Positions 61,065 to 64,000 of a stretch of DNA of 64,000 nucleotides are shown piece after piece. Every line of letters starts with the position of its first letter. Within the stretch, counting starts at the first letter, position 1. Position numbers and translations under genes: made by a program. Source of the stretch: Arenicola marina (lineage: Eukaryota; Annelida; Polychaeta; Arenicolidae); contig OZ025260.1 of assembly GCA_964019135.1 (NCBI GenBank), forward strand, positions 14,626,254 to 14,690,253. The letters are read 5' to 3'. The notes beneath the pieces are model-generated. The model made no database searches. It worked only from the letters and a program-made list of their open reading frames with translations, and was not told where the DNA came from.

Positions 61065-62130
61065 ATGAAGGGTTGTATATTTCTTGTCGCTTTCCTCTTT
61101 GCTTCCTTGGTCGCTGTCGCGGTGGCGGGCGATAATGGGGAGGAAGCGGAGGCGGATATGACGGAGACATCACATGCGGGTCCAGCACCGGACCAAGAGG
61201 GGAATCAGGAAGCAGGAGACGGGGAAGAGGGAGAGCCGATGGGAGCCAGCAGTGAAGAAGAAACAAACGAAGACGCCTTGGCGCCTGGGGAGGGTCTTCC
61301 AGCGGCTCCAACACCTGCGCCGGAGGAACAACAGGATGCCATGGAAAGTCCTGACGTGGTTCCGGCTGGCAAGTCCGGGGAGAGCTACGGAGACAAAATG
61401 GCCGTTCGACCCTGGAACCACTTCGGCAAGACGGCATATAACTCCAAAGGAATGACCGTTGGGTATGCCACGCTGCTTCGTGTAATGAGGGATATGCAAA
61501 TGTGGTGTTTTTAATGGTGAAGGAATCACGCATGCGTAATACGTACAAAATGCTGCCCTCCACGTATGGGTGACTTTTGAATGGCTCAGCCTGTTGAGGC
61601 ATTATACGGTATGAGGAATTCGGTAATATAATGAAAAGAAGTGACCGTCCGCCATTGCCTATTGCAAGAGAGAGGGTTGGGACTAATACAAAGAAATATA
61701 GAGTAACTACTGGCTATGCCAGCTAACCATTCGTTTTGTTAGTGTTAAGACGCGCGTCGCAAGTTGACTATCAAGGCAGAGCTGGGTTTCATTTTATTTC
61801 ACATCTATGACCGACCTGTTAATGCAGTATGATTAAATGTGTCAGTTTAACCTTGACATTCTCTGACTTGGTTTTCTCGCCAGGCCTTACGGAGTCGCCG
61901 CCCCTTACCACAACGCGGAGAGACAGGCGGAAGTCAACAGGCTGGCCGAGAGCGCAGGCGCCGGAATCGGAGCTGCCGAACGCTACGGCGTGCCAGGCAC
62001 CGGGCGTTACTATGGTTACGCTAAATACGTTTCCCATGGTTACCCCTACCATGGTTACCCCTACCATGGTTACCCATACCATCACTTCCGTAACCCGTAT
62101 TTTAACCCATATATGCCATATTATGGGTAG
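61065..62130 (+). CDS. Secreted acidic / His-Tyr-rich protein 3 (two coding exons)
   Basis: The coding sequence joins 61065-61462 and 61884-62130 (645 bases, 214 residues). The intron (GG|GTATGC and CGCCAG) is phase 2, as in the two related genes. A signal peptide of about 22 residues (MKGCIFLVAFLFASLVAVAVAG) is followed by about 85 acidic low-complexity residues rich in E, D, P and A. The exon-2 domain then follows: PYGVAAPYHNAERQAEVNR, GAGIGAA, ERYGVPGTGRYYGYA. The tail has three HGYPY/HGYPYH repeats and ends NPYMPYYG. The domain makes it a paralogue of secreted proteins 1 and 2 with a different N-terminal cassette. Acidic plus His/Tyr-rich parts are known from mineral-binding and sclerotised extracellular proteins, but no family is recognised. 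The intron donor is slightly weak, and a longer exon 1 reading to 61514 is possible without splicing. Confidence 0.8.
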
Positions 62131-62332
62131 AATGTCAGAATTGGTTCAATATTGTTTCTTGATTGCAAAATTTGCTTTTGGTGTAGTCGAAATTTACTAT
62201 ATTTGTCACATCGCGTGCATCGGACGGTAGCAATTATTCAGCTTTTTACGCAGATTTAAGGCTTTCGCACCGCATAGGAGAGATGTCGAAGGTCGACCGT
62301 TGAGCTAGAGGTCAGGTCAAATATCGATGTAA

Positions 62333-62338
62333 AATAAA
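62333..62338 (+). terminator. Poly(A) signal of secreted gene 3
   Basis: AATAAA lies 203 bases after the TAG stop. Confidence 0.55.
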
Positions 62339-63694
62339 TGTAATGATGAATGTCGGCTGATGAGATAGATGTAATATCAAATGACGGAGCGATCGTGTCA
62401 TTGCTGAAGTACTCGTTTCTTTATAATTGTTTTTTTGGTATACGATTTTCACCGAATATGCAAATTATGACAATAAACATATCAAGTAGAAATGATCTTT
62501 CTACTGGTTACGTTATTTTTCATATTATTAGCATCGCTTCAACCGTTTGTTCAGCCTACAGAAAAACCGGAGTTATTGGAATGAAGGTCTTCTTACCAAT
62601 ACCACCGATATGTTTGTCACGCAATGGTATATCCAGCTTACTTTGCACTTACGTCTATCCTTCTGATACATGGCAAAAATAACAGGGGGGGGGCTTTGAT
62701 ATTAAGGTTGATATGTGTAATTTGATGGTAGAGTTTATTGAGAATTTGTTTTTGTGTTTGAATACGATGTAGCTGAACAGCTATTACAATTATGGACTTA
62801 TTTTCTGGCCTAACAACGCTTTCAATATTGATTCATGCACTTAAATCGTTATGAATTGTACAACGATCTCGTTAAAATAGGGTCATTAGGTTTTTTGGTT
62901 GTCCTCATCAAAAAGAGGGGGAAAAATACCTTTTCCTATTGGCATCCAAGCATTCTCGGAGATTCGCGATCAGCTGTTGGCAGTTTTTGGGGATCGTTAT
63001 CCGTACAATTTCTGGTTCAACACGATGACCCATTGCCTTTTTTCTTTACCGCGATCCGTTATAGCAGTCTGCGAATTCCTCGATATTGGCGGTGTCACCA
63101 TTAAGGCGTTTCTCCCCCCCCCCTCCACCCCCCACCCCCCAGCTTTAAATATGTCCCAATTTTGGAGATTCGATATTGCTCTCCCTAATTCTTAGGGATT
63201 CACGTTTCAGAGGGGGTATTGCTCCCTCCAAAAACTTTTACAACTGATAATACTCTGTAACATACACAATATGGTCATTCTAAACCTAGTTCAAACAAGT
63301 TGTTTTTCAATGAGCGTGTGATTCTTGTCCTGCATTTCTTGGGATGAGTGTTCAATATGTCACCCTAAACCCGAACCATAGACCGCAGCATTGACAATGA
63401 AACTTCGAGGTATAGGGGGGGGGGGCAGAGAAATGATTCCTTGTCACGCCACATGTTGAACTGTCTGACACCAGCATTAAGATGAAAGAGAACACTTGGA
63501 AAAGCAGCCGTCGACTTTGCTCATTTAACTGTTCATTATAAATGTTTGGGTACATGCATATTTATTATCCCGGTGCGTAAAATCAATCTCCAATACAGCA
63601 GTTTCATTTTTCCGCAATGCACTTCTGCAAAGGTAGAAATGTGAATTATAACAAAAAACACAGACCCCTTATTTGATAGTTCAAACGTCAATAA
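62339..63694. other. Intergenic between secreted gene 3 and the TIR gene
   Basis: AT-rich unique sequence with a C-run at about 63113. It contains the right copy of the 29-base inverted repeat (63426-63454). No gene was recognised. Confidence 0.4.
63426..63454 (-). repeat. 29-base inverted repeat, right copy
   Basis: Exact reverse complement of 60226-60254. It is flanked on its left by a G-run. Confidence 0.85.
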
Positions 63695-63700
63695 TTTATT
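63695..63700 (-). terminator. Poly(A) signal of the TIR gene
   Basis: TTTATT on the plus strand (AATAAA on the minus strand) lies 22 bases after the stop codon of the minus-strand gene, which would leave a very short 3' UTR. Confidence 0.5.
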
Positions 63701-63721
63701 GCAAATGACCCTGCTGTCCAA

Positions 63722-64000
63722 TTATTTACTCAACACACGCTTCAAGTGTTTCCAAAACGCTTCACAGCCCTCGGCGTCCTGCCCTCCCGGCCAACGGGAA
63801 TACGTCACAGTCTTCAACAGATATTTCAAATTGGCATCCTCGATGGTCACGTGGTTGATGTCGTCCAATAGGATGGGGACCAGGCGGTGACGTTGTCGCA
63901 GCATTTCTTGCTGTGCCACCTGGTACTCAAAGCGGGTCCACTCGCTCGTGACGTAGGATGACGTCACCACGAGGATGGTAAGGCGGCTGTTCTCCACCGC
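63722..64000 (-). CDS. Toll-like receptor TIR domain, C-terminal part, partial
   Basis: The minus-strand frame is open from the window edge to a TAA at 63722-63724 (about 92 residues), so the gene starts outside the window. The sequence AVENSRLTILVVTSSYVTSE, then WTRFEYQVAQQEM, RLVPILLDDI, LKYLLKTVTYSRWP and CEAFWKHLKRVL follows the TIR fold from beta-strand C to helix E, with box 3 as the FW pair. The order SR-T-I-V-SS-Y--SEW--E(F/Y) is characteristic of Toll-like receptors and MyD88-type TIR proteins, which signal through adaptor TIR domains at the membrane. Because it ends right after box 3 it is most likely a Toll-like receptor tail; box 1 and box 2 are out of view. Confidence 0.85.
   Translation of the reverse strand, partial: AVENSRLTILVVTSSYVTSEWTRFEYQVAQQEMLRQRHRLVPILLDDINHVTIEDANLKYLLKTVTYSRWPGGQDAEGCEAFWKHLKRVLSK

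Noticed and set aside
1-64000. Endogenous virus or LTR-type element
   Set aside because: I looked for reverse transcriptase, integrase, capsid or envelope-like frames and long terminal repeats and saw none in the window.

Overview
The window looks like chromosomal DNA of a marine-type bilaterian invertebrate. The reasons are spliced genes with GT/AG introns, AATAAA poly(A) signals and TATA promoters, a four-finger OVO transcription factor, a Toll-like-receptor TIR domain, tRNA-derived SINE pieces, and very dense minisatellites. A lophotrochozoan (mollusc or annelid) is plausible, but I cannot fix the phylum from sequence alone. An exactly 200-base run of N marks an assembly gap.

Layout: positions 2-331 hold the 3' end of a protein arginine methyltransferase gene (PRMT9-like). 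Positions 0.4-17 kb are intergenic, with a SINE, a CRE-like repeat, an 84-90 bp purine-rich array and a 34 bp array. Positions 17.2-38.4 kb hold an OVO-like (OVOL) gene with five coding exons coding for 640 residues. Its first intron is 17.8 kb long and carries several large tandem arrays, the assembly gap and a candidate second promoter just upstream of exon 2. Positions 38.4-46 kb are a dense repeat block: a 22 bp array, arrays carrying CTCF-like motifs, three copies of a TIR-bearing MITE, and seven CACGTG/CCAAT units at 62 bp spacing. Positions 46.9-62.3 kb hold three related genes for small secreted proteins. Each has a signal peptide, one phase-2 intron inside the coding region and a homologous second coding exon (APYxNAxRQ, then GxGIG, then YGVPGTG). 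These genes are separated by further arrays, including a 3.5 kb array of about 117 copies of a 30 bp unit. The minus strand at the right edge carries the C-terminal half of a TIR domain.

The most interesting system is the 46.9-62.3 kb cluster. The three genes share a conserved C-terminal exon but have different N-terminal cassettes (Gly/Tyr-rich, very short, or acidic). They also share the 11-mer GCGGTCACGTG upstream of a TATA box. The nearby MITE carries the same box, identical over 15 bases to one of the promoters. The CTCF-like arrays lie between this cluster and the OVOL gene, where an insulator would be expected. Exon structures were derived by reading splice sites and phases by eye and have not been checked against transcripts.
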